19,306 nt of DNA from Flavisolibacter sp. GTDB taxonomy: Bacteria; Bacteroidota; Bacteroidia; Chitinophagales; Chitinophagaceae. Both the position numbers and the translations under genes were made by a program. Shown in pieces: positions 7,981 to 14,382 of the stretch. Under the pieces are notes generated by a model, which saw nothing but the letters and a program-made list of their open reading frames with translations, was not told the DNA's origin and did not search any database. The stretch covers positions 1 to 19,306 of the forward strand of contig JAGIAB010000007.1 in assembly GCA_017745135.1 (NCBI GenBank), in the 5' to 3' direction. Each line of letters starts with the position of its first letter. Positions within the stretch are counted from its first letter, which is position 1.

Positions 7981-9796
7981 CAGAGCCCATGCCTCCCTCT
8001 CCACCTTTGGTGGAGAGAGTTGGGGTGAGGTTTGGAATGGCTTCAATCAATTGTTTTGTGTACGCATTTTGCGGACGATGATAAACTTCATCGGCTGGTC
8101 CTGTTTCAATAATCTTTCCTTTATTCATCACCATAATGCGGTCGCACATATAGCGAACAACCGAAAGATCATGAGAAATGAAAAGCATGGTAAGGCCTAA
8201 TTCTCTTTTTAAATCATTAAGCAGGTTCAGCACCTGCGCCTGCACACTCACATCCAAAGCAGAAACCGATTCATCACAAACAATAAACCCGGGAGCCAGT
8301 GATAAGGCTCTTGCAATGACAATGCGCTGGCGTTGCCCGCCGGAAAATTCATGAGGGTAACGGTTCATCATATTAGGTGACAGGCTAACCTGTTCTAACA
8401 AAACAGCCACTTTCTTTTTCCGATCCGGATTGTTTTTTTCAATACCGGCAATCCTCATGGGTTCTGCAATGGCATCGCCAATAGTCAATCTTGGATTCAA
8501 TGAAGAATAGGGATCCTGGAAAATCAACTGAACATCTTTTCTTAGTGCTTTCAATTGAGTGTTTGTGAGCTTAGTGATATCCGAATTGTTATAAATGATT
8601 TTTCCTGATGCCGGTTCAATTAATCCAAGCAATGTTCTTCCCAAAGTAGTTTTACCGCAACCTGATTCACCCACCAATCCTAAAGTTTCTCCCTTAAAAA
8701 TTTCAAAGCTTACATGGTCAACTGCAGTAAAATAAGTTTTTGGCTTTCCTAATAAATTTGTCTTGCCCGGGAATTGCACAACAAGATTTTCAACCTTTAC
8801 CAAAGAAGCTTCAGATGTTTGTCTCTTCACATCTGAATTTCGATACCCAGACTTCTCATCTCCAACTTCCAACTTCCAACTTCCAACTTCCGACCTCTGA
8901 CTTCTGATCTCTGACTTCCGACCTCCGACCTCTGACCTCTGACCTCCTCCCGTCTCTAAAAAATCATTTACAGTAGGCAAGGGTTCATCTTTGGGGTGCA
9001 TAGCAGGCCGGCAGGCAATTAATGCTTTTGTGTAAGGATTTTGCGGATGATTAAAAATTTGCTGCGCCGTATTTTGTTCAACAATCTCCCCTTTATACAT
9101 GATGGCAACACGGTCGGCAATTTCTGCTACTACTCCAAGGTCATGAGTAATAAATATGACTCCCATATTCTGCTGTTGCTGTAGTTCTTTAATTAATTGA
9201 AGAATGGTTTTTTGCACTGTAACATCCAATGCTGTTGTCGGTTCGTCGCAAATGAGCAAAGAAGGACGGCAACACATAGCCATAGCAATCATCACTCTTT
9301 GCTTTTGACCGCCGCTTAATTCATGCGGGTAACGATTGAAAATTTTTTCGGGCTGCGGAAGCTTTACCTTTTCAAACCACTCAATCGTTTGTTGTTTGGC
9401 TTCTGCTGAAGAAAGCATTTTATGAATGAGCAATGCTTCCATTACCTGGTTGCCGCACCTCATTACCGGGTTCAATGAAGTCATGGGCTCCTGGAAGATC
9501 ATCGCAATTTTAGAACCGCGGATCTCCCGGATCTGATTTGGATTTGCACGGATTAGATCAAGTTCAACATCGTTGTCCTTAAAAATTATTTTTCCATTAC
9601 TGAATTTTGCAGGCGGTTTTGGCAATAATTGCAGAATAGAAAGTGAGGTAACTGATTTTCCTGAACCACTTTCTCCAACAATCGCCAATATTTCTCCACG
9701 GGCCACTTGCAGCGAAATATTTTTTACAGCATGCGTTGTTTGTTGATCGGTTATAAAATCAACAGACAGGTTTTCTATACTTAATAAGGGTTGCAT
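7970..9796 (-). CDS. Two-cassette ABC transporter ATPase, dipeptide/oligopeptide/nickel type
   Basis: This is a DppD-DppF-like fusion that powers import of peptides or similar solutes from the cytoplasmic face of the membrane. Cassette one has Walker A GESGSGKS (41-48), signature LSGGQKQR (160-167) and Walker B LLICDEP (180-186). Cassette two has Walker A GESGCGKT (376-383), signature FSGGQRQR (484-491) and Walker B FIVCDES (504-510), with Ser in the usual Pro place after the catalytic Glu. Both cassettes have their switch His (THD and SHD), so both look active. No permease or binding-protein gene is nearby, so the partner must be elsewhere. Two oddities: the linker at about 286-320 is a run of seven-residue repeats encoded by a 7-bp tandem repeat, and the last 20 residues come from hairpin repeat DNA. 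It follows the small Cys-rich gene by six bases and is probably co-transcribed with it. Confidence 0.92.
   Translation of the reverse strand: MQPLLSIENLSVDFITDQQTTHAVKNISLQVARGEILAIVGESGSGKSVTSLSILQLLPKPPAKFSNGKIIFKDNDVELDLIRANPNQIREIRGSKIAMIFQEPMTSLNPVMRCGNQVMEALLIHKMLSSAEAKQQTIEWFEKVKLPQPEKIFNRYPHELSGGQKQRVMIAMAMCCRPSLLICDEPTTALDVTVQKTILQLIKELQQQQNMGVIFITHDLGVVAEIADRVAIMYKGEIVEQNTAQQIFNHPQNPYTKALIACRPAMHPKDEPLPTVNDFLETGGGQRSEVGGRKSEIRSQRSEVGSWKLEVGDEKSGYRNSDVKRQTSEASLVKVENLVVQFPGKTNLLGKPKTYFTAVDHVSFEIFKGETLGLVGESGCGKTTLGRTLLGLIEPASGKIIYNNSDITKLTNTQLKALRKDVQLIFQDPYSSLNPRLTIGDAIAEPMRIAGIEKNNPDRKKKVAVLLEQVSLSPNMMNRYPHEFSGGQRQRIVIARALSLAPGFIVCDESVSALDVSVQAQVLNLLNDLKRELGLTMLFISHDLSVVRYMCDRIMVMNKGKIIETGPADEVYHRPQNAYTKQLIEAIPNLTPTLSTKGGEGGMGSAQP
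7992..8032. repeat. Dispersed-type hairpin repeat forming the 3' end of the ABC gene
   Basis: CTCTCCACC at 7997-8005 pairs perfectly with GGTGGAGAG at 8009-8017 around a TTT loop, flanked by a G-rich strand. Read in frame, it supplies the ABC protein tail of the form NLTPTLSTKGGEGG. The sequence resembles small palindromic repeats common between genes in Bacteroidota; here it is inside the reading frame. Copy number must be judged from the whole genome. Confidence 0.55.
8850..8949. repeat. 7-bp tandem repeat (about 14 units) inside the ABC gene
   Basis: About 100 bases consist of degenerate seven-base units such as CTTCCAA, CTTCCGA and CCTCTGA placed end to end. Three units make 21 bases, so the frame stays open and the product is a heptad-repeat linker (QRSEVGG, RKSEIRS, QRSEVGS, WKLEVGD) at about residues 286-320 of the ABC protein. 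This simple repeat would mutate readily by slippage, and any change not a multiple of three units would break the frame. Confidence 0.8.
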
Positions 9797-9802
9797 CGAA
9801 TA

Positions 9803-10195
9803 CTATTTCGTACAAGGTGCGTTTAGAACTTTGATGGATAATCTCTTTGGAGGAGTAGGATAGTAAGCCATGCAGACGGAGCAATTCTGAACCGATGTTG
9901 AGTCAATGGTGAAATAAAATTCATCGCCGGCCTGCAAAGAATCCGGGAAGGTGCATTTGCTTCCCAGCTCAAAAACATTTTGATAATTCTTGCCGGTGGT
10001 TTCGTCCGTCCAATTGGTAACCACCATGGAAGTATCAAAGTTTTTGCTTTGAATGCTGAGGGTGTAATTCATGCACATGGCTTTTATTTCAAGCTTTCCC
10101 TTGTAACATCCTTGGGGAAGTTCTTGTTGCTGTTTACACGATTTGCCCGAAGCACTGATCAAAACAATTGAGGAAATTATGAGCAATAATTTCAT
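9803..10195 (-). CDS. Small cysteine-rich exported protein of unknown function
   Basis: I do not recognise a family for this 130-residue protein. It opens with a hydrophobic signal sequence (about 1-15) followed by SGKSC. Cys20 could be a lipidation site, but Lys in the lipobox is atypical, so simple secretion is as likely. The mature part is rich in short beta-like segments and has Cys30, Cys41, Cys81, Cys105, Cys108 and Cys128, enough for three disulfides, which fits a periplasmic or surface protein. It lies between AMP nucleosidase (39 bases upstream) and the ABC ATPase (six bases downstream), all on the same strand, so an operon is plausible. A functional link with either is not shown by the sequence. 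Confidence 0.7.
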   Translation of the reverse strand: MKLLLIISSIVLISASGKSCKQQQELPQGCYKGKLEIKAMCMNYTLSIQSKNFDTSMVVTNWTDETTGKNYQNVFELGSKCTFPDSLQAGDEFYFTIDSTSVQNCSVCMAYYPTPPKRLSIKVLNAPCTK

Positions 10196-10234
10196 GCGTT
10201 TTATTTTATAGTTGCAAATATTGTGCAGTGAAAA

Positions 10235-11005
10235 TTAAAATCTCAGGTGGCGCACCGTTAACCCGCCGTTGATTAATTGTTTTAACGAATCGATACCGAT
10301 TTTTAAATGGCGCTCTACAAATTGTTCGGTTACTTTTTTATCGCTCTCTTCTGTTTTAACGCCTTCGGGTACCATGGGCTGATCACTCACTAATAACAAT
10401 GCGCCGGTTGGAATTTTATTATAAAAGCCAACGGCAAAAATGGTGGCAGTTTCCATGTCAACGGCATAGGCTCTTATTTCCTGCAGATAGTCTTTAAATT
10501 CTTCATCGTGTTCCCATACGCGGCGGTTGGTTGTATAAACTGTACCCGTCCAGTAATCTACTCCATAATCACGAATGGTGGTTGAAATGGCTTTTTGCAA
10601 AGCGAATGCCGGTAGTGCCGGAACTTCGGGAGGAAAATAGTCATTGGACGTTCCCTCGCCGCGAATAGCTGCAATCGGAAGAATGAGATCGCCTAACTTA
10701 TTGCGTTTTTTCAATCCGCCGCATTTGCCAAGAAATAAAACTGCTTCCGGTTCAATGGCATGAAGAAGATCCATAACAGTAGCCGCAGTAGGACTACCCA
10801 TACCAAAGTTGATGATTGTAATTTTGTCAGCCGTGGCGCATTGCATGGGTTTGTCCGTACCAACAATTTCCACATTATGCCATTCGGAAAACATTTTTAC
10901 GTAGTTACTGAAGTTGGTCAGCAAAATATACTTTCCAAAGTTTTTCAGTGACTCGCCTGTATATCTCGGTAGCCAATTCTGTACGATTTCTTCTTTGCTC
11001 TTCAT
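10235..11005 (-). CDS. amn: AMP nucleosidase, short Bacteroidota form
   Basis: It hydrolyses AMP to adenine and ribose 5-phosphate, a purine-salvage reaction in the cytoplasm. The fold is that of the nucleoside phosphorylase/nucleosidase superfamily: FGMGSPTA phosphate-binding loop near residues 67-74, GKCGGLKKRNKLGD near 93-106, the VDMETA substrate-binding motif with catalytic-region Glu near 184-189, and LLLVSDQPMVPEG near 203-215 with the conserved Asp. The 256-residue length and the MVPEG segment fit the short AMP nucleosidase type rather than the roughly 480-residue E. coli Amn, which has an extra N-terminal domain. The start codon lies 29 bases from the divergent HsdR-N gene. It is the first gene of a likely three-gene transcript with the Cys-rich protein and the ABC ATPase. 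Confidence 0.9.
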   Translation of the reverse strand: MKSKEEIVQNWLPRYTGESLKNFGKYILLTNFSNYVKMFSEWHNVEIVGTDKPMQCATADKITIINFGMGSPTAATVMDLLHAIEPEAVLFLGKCGGLKKRNKLGDLILPIAAIRGEGTSNDYFPPEVPALPAFALQKAISTTIRDYGVDYWTGTVYTTNRRVWEHDEEFKDYLQEIRAYAVDMETATIFAVGFYNKIPTGALLLVSDQPMVPEGVKTEESDKKVTEQFVERHLKIGIDSLKQLINGGLTVRHLRF

Positions 11006-11022
11006 ACAACGAATTTAATCAT

Positions 11023-11030
11023 TAGGTTTG
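11023..11030 (+). promoter_or_regulatory. Possible -7 box for the HsdR-N gene (near-leaderless)
   Basis: TAGGTTTG matches the Bacteroidota -7 consensus exactly and ends four bases before the ATG at 11035, so a transcript from it would be nearly leaderless. The nearest TTTG upstream (10994-10997) is 25 bases away, longer than the usual spacing of about 19-21, so support is partial. Confidence 0.35.
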
Positions 11031-11034
11031 ATGC

Positions 11035-11469
11035 ATGATAGCCGTGCAGTATCCCGAGCCGCAATTCAGAATGAAAAATGAAAACGGTAAGCAGTATATT
11101 TTTGATTCGATACGTAAGGTTTGGCTGGTGTTAACAGAAGAAGAATGGGTGCGGCAGAATTTTGTAAACTATCTCATCACGCAACTGCATTATCCTTCTT
11201 CAATGATCGCTTTGGAAAAAGAGATCTCATTAAACGAACTGAAAAAGCGTTTTGATATTTTGGTTTATGATCAACAACATAAACCCTGGATGTTGATTGA
11301 ATGCAAAGAGCCTAAGATGAACTTAAATGAAGAGGTGCTGCAACAGGTATTGCGGTATAATATTAGTGTTCCTGTGGAGTATATTGTTATTACAAACGGA
11401 AATACAACTGTCGGGTGGAAGAAGGAAAGTGAATTAAAGTTATTGGAAGCGATGCCGGAGTGGAAGTAG
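11035..11469 (+). CDS. Solo HsdR N-terminal (HSDR_N_2) nuclease-like protein
   Basis: This 144-residue protein matches the type I restriction enzyme R subunit N-terminal domain (PF13588 type) with nothing else attached. Visible signs are the KVWLVLTEEEWVRQNF entry, a basic-acidic pair ELKKRFDILVYD near residues 67-78 and PWMLIECKEPK near 83-93, which together give the PD-(D/E)xK nuclease pattern (Asp of RFD, then E-x-K as ECK). No helicase, specificity or methylase gene is near, so it is not a restriction system by itself. Stand-alone copies like this are common in Bacteroidota and of unknown role; DNA binding or repair is possible. It diverges from amn with a 29-base gap. Confidence 0.85.
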   Translation: MIAVQYPEPQFRMKNENGKQYIFDSIRKVWLVLTEEEWVRQNFVNYLITQLHYPSSMIALEKEISLNELKKRFDILVYDQQHKPWMLIECKEPKMNLNEEVLQQVLRYNISVPVEYIVITNGNTTVGWKKESELKLLEAMPEWK

Positions 11470-11579
11470 GCAATTTTATTTTAAGACTGTTTTTGAGAAT
11501 ATTGTTATCGCAGTAGCAATGCAGTCATCAAAACTTGCATCGTGAGAAAGTTATAATCACAGCTAATAGTCGTATTGCC

Positions 11580-11611
11580 GCAGCCCTAAGATAATAAACG
11601 TTTATAGTTGA
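11580..11611 (+). repeat. Dispersed 32-bp repeat, copy A (no gene in 11470-11768)
   Basis: Bases 11580-11611 match 15184-15215 at 28 of 32 positions, beginning with an identical GCAGCCCTAAGATA. The second copy is the left edge of a large imperfect palindrome; here no matching inverted arm follows. The rest of the 299-base gap before the esterase is AT-rich. I see no gene and no convincing promoter in it. Confidence 0.6.
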
Positions 11612-11768
11612 GGGTAATCGATTCTTCCGAAAATGCATTTGTTCACAATTCTGTCAAAAACAACAATCTGATTCATTCTTTTCTCCAATTTTCAATTGTA
11701 TATTTTTATTTTGAGTGTATCTTCAAAAAAAATAACTGTTTACCGGACAATTAAAACATAGTTGCTGT

Positions 11769-13193
11769 ATGAAGAAAATATCTTTCCCTGCTTTGCTGTT
11801 TCTATCACTTGCTTTGTCTTTAACATCATGGGGTCAAAAAAATCCTGTTCTAAATATTGAAGGCGGACAGGTAAAAGGAGTGGAGACTCCGATAAAAGGA
11901 ATTATTGCTTATAAAGGAATTCCGTTTGCTGCTCCGCCTGTTGGCAAACTGCGTTGGAGAGCACCGCAGCCTGTAGTGCCCTGGAAAGGTGTAAAAACAG
12001 CCGATACATATGGCGCTGCGGCTATGCAGGTAACCTGGGATCCAAATAGTTTTTATGGCAGGGAATGGAGAGCCAGCGGCAGTGTTCCTTTTAATGAAGA
12101 TTGTCTCTATTTAAATATCTGGACACCTGCTGCAGGTGATAAGAGTAAAAAGCTTCCGGTTGCTATGTGGATACATGGTGGCGGCTATCGTGAGGGGTTT
12201 GCTTTTGAACCTGAAATGGATGGGGGAGAAGACTGGGCTTCACGTGGTGTAATCCTGGTAACAGTTACCTATCGTCTTGGTGTGATCGGTTTTTTCTCTC
12301 ACCCGCTATTGTCGGCTGAAAGTCCTCAGGGTGTTTCCGGCAACTATGGATTGATGGACCAGGCTGCAGCACTCAGGTGGATCTCTAATAACATCGAACA
12401 ATTTGGCGGCGATCCTAAGAACATCACCATCTTTGGTCAAAGTGCAGGTGCCGGCAGTGTGCAGTCTTTATGTGCTTCACCCATTTCAAAAAGCTTAGTG
12501 AGTAAAGCCATTAGCATGAGCGGAGGTGGATTGAGCAATGCAAGACCTGGAATTTCTTTAGATAGCGCACAACTGGCGAACAAAAAGTTTATGGACTATT
12601 TTGGAAAGACCACATTAGAGCAAATGAGAGCTCTGTCTTTTGATGAATTGATCCAGATGTCGCAAAAATATACCGAGGCTACCAAAGCACGTATTGGCTG
12701 GAGCCCCGTTGTTGACAATTACTTCTTAAAGGGAACATTTTCCCAGGCAGCAGTGACCAAAGAGATTCCCGACATTCCTTACATGATCGGATTTACGGCT
12801 AATGATCTGAGTGATATGACAAAGCCTGTAAGTGATTTTGCTGCCCTGCGTTCCACACAAAGCAGCAAACCCACCTATGCGTATTTATTCCAGCGCCAGC
12901 TTCCCGGTGATTCCAGCGGTGCTTTCCATTCGGCTGATTTATGGTATGTATTCCATTCCATGAAGCATAGCTGGAGGCCTTTTACTGCAGGTGACCAGCA
13001 GTTAAGCAATCAAATGGTTGACTACTGGACCAATTTTGCAAAGTATGGCAATCCCAATGGTAAGAGCGGAGATGTTTGGAAACCTTATACAACGCAAAAT
13101 CCGCAGTTCTTAGTTATGGATGCAGATGGCAACAAAGCGCAATTAATGATGACACCATCACCTATGTATAAAGGGAATGTGATGAGAAGATAA
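11769..13193 (+). CDS. Secreted type-B carboxylesterase
   Basis: An alpha/beta-hydrolase of the carboxylesterase/cholinesterase family that hydrolyses ester bonds; the natural substrate is unknown. A signal peptide (about 1-22, SWGQ end) predicts export. Typical landmarks are YKGIPFAAPPVGKLRWRAP (48-66), EDCLYLNIW (110-118), the HGGG oxyanion hole (136-139) and the GQSAGAGS nucleophile elbow with Ser225. The likely catalytic His is His387 in AFHSADLWYVF. The acid residue is normally Glu in a GxNxxEG-like loop; here the loop reads GFTANDLSD, so Asp346 or Asp349 would have to serve. At 474 residues it is shorter than usual (about 500-550): only about 41 residues separate the acid loop and His, against about 90-110 in well-known members. 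It stands alone, followed by a hairpin. Confidence 0.9.
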   Translation: MKKISFPALLFLSLALSLTSWGQKNPVLNIEGGQVKGVETPIKGIIAYKGIPFAAPPVGKLRWRAPQPVVPWKGVKTADTYGAAAMQVTWDPNSFYGREWRASGSVPFNEDCLYLNIWTPAAGDKSKKLPVAMWIHGGGYREGFAFEPEMDGGEDWASRGVILVTVTYRLGVIGFFSHPLLSAESPQGVSGNYGLMDQAAALRWISNNIEQFGGDPKNITIFGQSAGAGSVQSLCASPISKSLVSKAISMSGGGLSNARPGISLDSAQLANKKFMDYFGKTTLEQMRALSFDELIQMSQKYTEATKARIGWSPVVDNYFLKGTFSQAAVTKEIPDIPYMIGFTANDLSDMTKPVSDFAALRSTQSSKPTYAYLFQRQLPGDSSGAFHSADLWYVFHSMKHSWRPFTAGDQQLSNQMVDYWTNFAKYGNPNGKSGDVWKPYTTQNPQFLVMDADGNKAQLMMTPSPMYKGNVMRR

Positions 13194-13226
13194 GAGGAGT
13201 GAAAAACTTTTGCTTTGCGGGGAGTG

Positions 13227-13263
13227 CCACGGAAGTAACTATAAATAGCAGATACTGCCGTGG
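13227..13263. repeat. Imperfect hairpin downstream of the esterase
   Basis: Eleven-base arms at 13227-13237 and 13253-13263 (CCACGGAAGTA against TACTGCCGTGG) pair with one mismatch around a 15-base loop. There is no T-tract after it, so it is either a factor-assisted transcript end or a palindromic repeat. It begins 33 bases after the esterase stop. Confidence 0.5.
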
Positions 13264-13425
13264 ACATTCTTTCGGATGGCAATAGTAGTAATGATAAAAA
13301 ATACTGGAAAAAGTTTTTGTTTTCCTCTAAAAGCGACACTGTTCTATCCTTATAACAGCCAGTCATTAAAGCACTACATTAGTTGATGAAGTAAAACGGA
13401 TAGTCCCTTTTAAAATTAGTTTGGA

Positions 13426-13447
13426 ACTGCTAACGATGTTGTAAGCT
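13426..13447 (-). repeat. Junction motif 3' of the thioredoxin gene (GCTTACAAC type)
   Basis: On the minus strand the sequence AGCTTACAACATCGTTAGCAGT starts 15 bases after the stop of the thioredoxin gene. On the plus strand, ACTGCTAAC, ATGTT and GTAAGCT align with the junction at 16502-16526 (ACTGCCAAAC, ATGTT, ATAAGCT). It also carries GTTAGC next to GCTTACAAC, a combination reminiscent of recombination-site ends, which is only a suggestion. Confidence 0.4.
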
Positions 13448-13461
13448 ATTTGCTTTATCCT

Positions 13462-14058
13462 TTATTTGCTAAGTGCATCTTTTATCGCTTCCTGGTAGAA
13501 CTTAAATGTATCGGATCCAAGATTTCCAAACCACAACTTACTTATTTTACCTTTTGTATCGATAACTACGGTGTATGGGATTACACTTGGTAGTTTAAAG
13601 ACATTCTTTCTCAGGTCATCAGATTCTGGAATGGTTGTGAAATGAAAAGGATGCTTAACAAAAAATGCTTTTAAAGTTTTGGCGTTATTTGGAGTAACCG
13701 AAATAAAGGCAACATTTTTTTTGGCATATTGTTTTACTAACCTGTTAAGCGTAGATATTTCTTCGATGCATGGAATACACCCCGTAGACCAAAAGTTAAG
13801 GACCACAACCTGGCCCTTTAGTTTAGATAATTGGATGGATTGACCTTGCATAGCTTTTCTTGTAAAATCAGGTGCAGGAGCGCCAATCAAACACTTATCT
13901 CTTTCAAGAACCTTATACATATAGATTGTATCCTCCCTGGTAATGTTTTCCAACGCCTGGGAGCATTCATTATATCGCTCCTCATAAGTTTGTGCCTTTA
14001 AGGGTAAATAAGGCAGAATAAATAAAGCAAAGAGAAAAAACTTAAGTACTCTATTCAT
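13462..14058 (-). CDS. TlpA-like exported thioredoxin
   Basis: A 198-residue periplasmic or membrane-tethered thiol-disulfide oxidoreductase. I choose the ATG at 14056-14058, because it starts a clean signal peptide (MNRVLKFFLF onward, cut near residue 22); the longer reading adds 16 residues before it. After a short helical part with Cys32 and Cys56, the thioredoxin domain begins at about residue 59 with the IGAPAPDF entry, then VVVLNFWSTGCIPC with active-site Cys94 and Cys97 and the cis-Pro strand PSVIPYTVVIDTKGKI. CxxC proteins of this sort usually reduce partner proteins in the envelope. The partner is unknown and the neighbours give no hint. It lies last in a row of minus-strand accessory genes and ends 15 bases before a GCTTACAAC junction motif. 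Confidence 0.85.
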   Translation of the reverse strand: MNRVLKFFLFALFILPYLPLKAQTYEERYNECSQALENITREDTIYMYKVLERDKCLIGAPAPDFTRKAMQGQSIQLSKLKGQVVVLNFWSTGCIPCIEEISTLNRLVKQYAKKNVAFISVTPNNAKTLKAFFVKHPFHFTTIPESDDLRKNVFKLPSVIPYTVVIDTKGKISKLWFGNLGSDTFKFYQEAIKDALSK

Positions 14059-14098
14059 GATTTTTAACTTAACTAATAAATAGGAGACTGAAATAATA

Positions 14099-14121
14099 GC
14101 GTACAACCATTGTATTTACGC
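14099..14121. repeat. Short hairpin just upstream of the thioredoxin gene
   Basis: GCGTACAA at 14099-14106 pairs with TTGTA and ACGC in 14110-14121, with a three-base bulge and a three-base loop. It lies 41 bases before the chosen ATG of the thioredoxin gene, so it would be in its leader or promoter. The outer nine bases read GTTGTACGC on the coding strand, similar to the GTTGTAAGC motif before the second TraB/GumN gene. Confidence 0.4.
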
Positions 14122-14145
14122 TGATATGCAACACGTGTATTAGAG

Positions 14146-14184
14146 CGATAATATTTTGAAATGTTCTTGTTCAGGATATTATCG
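14146..14184. repeat. 39-bp hairpin in the Arr-thioredoxin gap
   Basis: CGATAATAT at 14146-14154 pairs perfectly with ATATTATCG at 14176-14184. Inside are a symmetric two-by-two internal loop, a second TGAA/TTCA stem and a nine-base loop. There is no T-run after it on either strand, so a simple terminator is unlikely. The 324-base gap 14059-14382 holds this, the hairpin at 14099-14121 and the palindrome at 14291-14369, and no gene I can support. Confidence 0.55.
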
Positions 14185-14290
14185 AAAAACGTGGATACAA
14201 CACAGGTTTACAAATACTACCAATAAAGTTAAAAATATCATCTGAAGATGTCCACTTCAGAACAGTATTTACATATACTTTGACAAATCA

Positions 14291-14369
14291 GCACGGTTTG
14301 GGAAATAGCACTAACGTTAATAAGAATGATGTTTAACTGAATTACTGGTTGGCATTTCAGACTCCGTGC
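14291..14369. repeat. 79-bp nested imperfect palindrome 3' of the Arr gene
   Basis: GCACGG at 14291-14296 pairs with CCGTGC at 14364-14369. Inside, GAAATAGC at 14302-14309 pairs mostly with GGCATTTC at 14351-14358, and GTTAA at 14316-14320 with TTAAC at 14333-14337. The three nested arms lie 14 bases beyond the Arr stop codon. The layout suggests a foldable recombination site or a transcript-end structure; the sequence does not decide. Confidence 0.5.
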
Positions 14370-14382
14370 GGACGTGTAAAAA

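Noticed and set aside
11035..11469. A restriction-modification system around the HsdR-N gene
   Set aside because: There is no methylase, specificity or helicase gene nearby, and the protein stops after the N-terminal domain.
14059..14106. Longer start for the thioredoxin gene at 14106
   Set aside because: The extra 16 residues come before a complete signal peptide starting at the ATG at 14056-14058.
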